Part shown: in pieces, positions 22,713 to 24,412 of the stretch
How the letters are laid out: the number at the start of each line of letters is the position of its first letter
Position numbering within the stretch: the first letter of the stretch is position 1
Source of the DNA: Bacteroidales bacterium
Lineage (GTDB): Bacteria; Bacteroidota; Bacteroidia; Bacteroidales; VadinHA17
Direction: 5' to 3'
NCBI GenBank assembly: GCA_031285575.1
Contig: JAITVX010000144.1
Location: 1 to 24,412 of the forward strand
DNA length: 24,412 nt
The notes under the pieces: generated by a model
The model's database searches: none
The model's input: the letters and a program-made list of their open reading frames with translations, nothing else
What the model was told of the DNA's origin: nothing
Translations under genes and position numbers: made by a program

Positions 22713-23963
22713 TTAATCTTCACTGAACAGTTTGTCCCTGTCCGTTATCTCTATAAGGGTGCTGTCCATCAGTTTCCTGCTGACAGCGCTGTATGGGGCC
22801 GATATAACCCTTTCGCCCTGCTCTATGCCTGAAGTAATTTCAATATAGTTATCATCCTGTATGCCTGTCTCAACATCTTTTGCAAGCGCATACTGCCCGT
22901 CGGTTACAAACACAAGCAGTCTCGGCTCGTCGGCGCTGCCACTGCCTGCTGCTGGCGTCTTCAACGTATCGACACGGGTGGTTACAGACTGTATTGGTAC
23001 TGTAACTGCGCCGGTACGCTTGGTGGTCTGTATGCCCGCAGTGGCCGACATGCCCGGGCGGAACGGATTGGAAAGCGACCGGTATGATTCGGGCAGCACA
23101 AGTATCTTTACGTCGAAATTGGTTACCTGGTCGGTTGCTACCGCCGCCGCCCTGGCCGAATTGGCTATCTCGGTAACAACACCCCTGAACTTGCTGCCGA
23201 TGTATGCGTCAACCTCAATTATTGCCGTGTCGCCAAGCTTCACCTTCACAATGTCGTTTTCATTCACTTCCACGCGCGTCTCCATTCTCGACAGGTCGGC
23301 TACGCGCAGCATCTCGGTTCCGGCCATCAGGTTGGTGCCTGCAACCCTCTCGCCAGGCTCTACAAGCAGCATTGACACTGTACCCGACATCGGGGCATAG
23401 ATTAACGTCTTTGTCAGGTTTTCATCGGCCTCTTTCAGTGAAGCCTCGGCGCTTATAACCGAAAACAGTGCTGCATCTGCTTCGGCCTTTGCCACTGCAT
23501 GTGTAGCTTCGGCCTGCTCGAAGTCGGATTCGGAAATGGTGCGTTCGGAAAACAGCTGCCTGCTGCGCCTGTACGACAGCCCGGCCTGAACAAGCTGCGC
23601 CTCGGCCTGTGACAGGCGGGCTTTTGCCGAACTGAGCGCTGCAATCGACCGTTCTTTTTGCGAAATGTAAGTGTCTGGCTTTATGCGCAGCAGCAACTGA
23701 CCCTTTTCCACCATGTCGCCTTCCTTCACCGTAAGTTCAACTATCTCTCCCGAAACGTCGGGGCTAAGTTTCACCTCCCTTTCAGGCTGTATCTTGCCGT
23801 TGGCAGTTATTGTTTCAACTACCGTGCGCCTTTCGACAGTTTCAACTGCAACCTTTACCGTGGCTGCCTTGCCGAACCATCCGGCTTTTTTGCCCGCCAC
23901 TGCAAAAACGATCATGGCAGCGGCAACTAAAAGCAAAATTCGTAGTATCTTTTTATTTTTCAT
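22713..23963 (-). CDS. Periplasmic adaptor (HlyD/MacA type) of an efflux pump
   Basis: Adaptors of this type link an inner-membrane transporter (ABC MacB-like or RND) to an outer-membrane TolC channel. The 416-residue protein has an N-terminal membrane anchor (ILRILLLVAAAMIVFAVAG), a barrel and lipoyl entry with VKLSPDVSGEIVELTVKEGD, and a coiled-coil hairpin at about 100-180 rich in Ala, Glu and Arg. The lipoyl return is LIYAPMSGTVSMLLVEPGER, followed by barrel segments with VEVNENDIVKVKLGDTA. No pump or TolC gene is in the window. The adjacent upstream DNA is an ISAs1 relic, so its partner was either lost from here or is encoded elsewhere. Substrate unknown. Confidence 0.88.
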   Translation of the reverse strand: MKNKKILRILLLVAAAMIVFAVAGKKAGWFGKAATVKVAVETVERRTVVETITANGKIQPEREVKLSPDVSGEIVELTVKEGDMVEKGQLLLRIKPDTYISQKERSIAALSSAKARLSQAEAQLVQAGLSYRRSRQLFSERTISESDFEQAEATHAVAKAEADAALFSVISAEASLKEADENLTKTLIYAPMSGTVSMLLVEPGERVAGTNLMAGTEMLRVADLSRMETRVEVNENDIVKVKLGDTAIIEVDAYIGSKFRGVVTEIANSARAAAVATDQVTNFDVKILVLPESYRSLSNPFRPGMSATAGIQTTKRTGAVTVPIQSVTTRVDTLKTPAAGSGSADEPRLLVFVTDGQYALAKDVETGIQDDNYIEITSGIEQGERVISAPYSAVSRKLMDSTLIEITDRDKLFSED

Positions 23964-24011
23964 ATATCAGACATCTTTGGAAACCGGAATACCATATTTT
24001 TATTTACTCCG

Positions 24012-24019
24012 CAAATGTA
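24012..24019 (-). promoter_or_regulatory. Candidate -7 box for the adaptor-tsaB-DUF3108 operon
   Basis: On the minus strand TACATTTG matches the Bacteroidota -7 consensus and would start transcription near 24005, about 42 nt before the adaptor ATG. No TTG is at the expected upstream distance, so support is partial. Confidence 0.4.
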
Positions 24020-24072
24020 TAAAACTTTTCTTTTGAAGATATCATAATCTGCGAAACAACAGGGCAACCGCA

Positions 24073-24350
24073 TCAAAATTTGAGTAAATTTTTCATATAT
24101 TCCGAAGCCGCTTTGTACTGTCTCTTTTTAAGCTGAGCTTATCATTTGAGATAATTTGCAAAGCCAACTTTCTGATGATTGACATGTTTTCAGGAGCATT
24201 CCTCTTCTATCCTTCCATATCATCTTCTTTAAAAGTTACATCCAAACTTAATGATTCTTTTATAACTATCTGTACATCAATACAGTGAGGCGACTCAATC
24301 CCCAAAGGGTAACGATTTGGCCACGTGCAATTTACTTCGCAATGCATCAT
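24073..24350 (-). pseudogene. Decayed ISAs1-family transposase, C-terminal part
   Basis: Read leftward, an ORF from ATG 24350 gives SLDVTFKEDDMEG, then an in-frame TAG at 24207-24209. The same frame continues KRNAPENMSIIRKLALQIIS. After one more frameshift near 24135 it ends AQLKKRQYKAASEYMKNLLK. Together these match the C terminus of ISAs1 / H-repeat transposases: LDVxxxEDDxxxRxGNAPENMxIIRHIALNxLxxDK. The segment before LDV (PLGIESPHCIDVQ) resembles the WGIESLHWxLDV part with small rearrangements. The stop codon and frameshift show it is dead, and the rest of the gene is missing toward the right. Alone, the first 47 codons might be mistaken for a small gene. Confidence 0.82.
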
Positions 24351-24375
24351 TTCATATCTTCAAATAACTCTTGCA

Positions 24376-24401
24376 GGTGCAAAAGTAAGTTATTTTGCAC
24401 C
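24376..24401. promoter_or_regulatory. Perfect 9-bp inverted repeat with embedded -7 box
   Basis: GGTGCAAAA (24376-24384) and TTTTGCACC (24393-24401) are perfect arms around an 8-nt spacer. On the minus strand the -7 box TACTTTTG (24380-24387) lies inside it, with TTG at 24406-24408 exactly 18 bp upstream, the same spacing as the rplU promoter. An ATG at 24402 follows directly on the plus strand but is cut by the window edge. It could be a symmetric divergent promoter or an operator. Confidence 0.5.
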
Positions 24402-24412
24402 ATGACAAAAAA

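Noticed and set aside
22092..22832. A 246-codon plus-strand ORF opposite tsaB
   Set aside because: It is Cys-rich, unlike any family I know, and runs across a gene boundary on the other strand; it is a shadow frame.
24207..24350. A 47-codon leftward ORF with a good promoter, at first taken as a new small protein gene
   Set aside because: Reading through its TAG in the same frame gives the conserved ISAs1 C-terminal block, so it is part of a dead transposase.

Overview
The window looks like a chromosome segment from a member of the Bacteroidota, probably Bacteroidales-like. The evidence is the low-GC coding style, the near absence of Shine-Dalgarno sequences, several exact copies of the Bacteroidota -7 box TAnnTTTG, a 491-residue archaeal/eukaryotic-type ProRS ending in Tyr, long-form HisG, OmpP1- and PorV-like barrels, and SiaB/SiaC proteins. 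No tRNA, rRNA or CRISPR array was seen.

Layout from left to right. An IS3-type transposase start is cut by the left edge. Next come rplU-rpmA with a good promoter, then serS. A frameshifted IS982 transposase relic abuts the serS stop. A leftward pair of Tat-exported proteins follows: an uncharacterised protein and an M19-like metallohydrolase. After about 590 bp of AT-rich DNA comes a phosphate module, pit-DUF47-pit, in which the two transporters are close paralogs. A leftward siaB-siaC pair follows, then a rightward pair of outer-membrane proteins, one with a periplasmic helix-hairpin-helix domain. Between that pair and the convergent hisGD genes lies a 42-bp tandem array in which each unit carries a perfect hairpin. 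Further right are an OmpP1/FadL-like barrel, a Ser/Tyr-rich lipoprotein, proS, a decayed IS1182 transposase, a leftward group (efflux adaptor, tsaB, DUF3108 protein) and a decayed ISAs1 transposase near the right edge.

How the genes work together. rplU, rpmA, serS, proS and tsaB serve translation. hisG and hisD are the first and last enzymes of histidine synthesis, with hisC and hisB absent here. The pit-DUF47-pit block should import phosphate. siaB-siaC is a kinase/phosphoprotein switch without its usual phosphatase and output partners nearby. Most other genes encode envelope proteins.

The least expected items are the hairpin array, relics of four different IS families in 24 kb, the Tat/M19 pair and the duplicated transporter. 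I found no clear new defence or mobile system. The hairpin array and the Tat/M19 pair are the best candidates for something undescribed.
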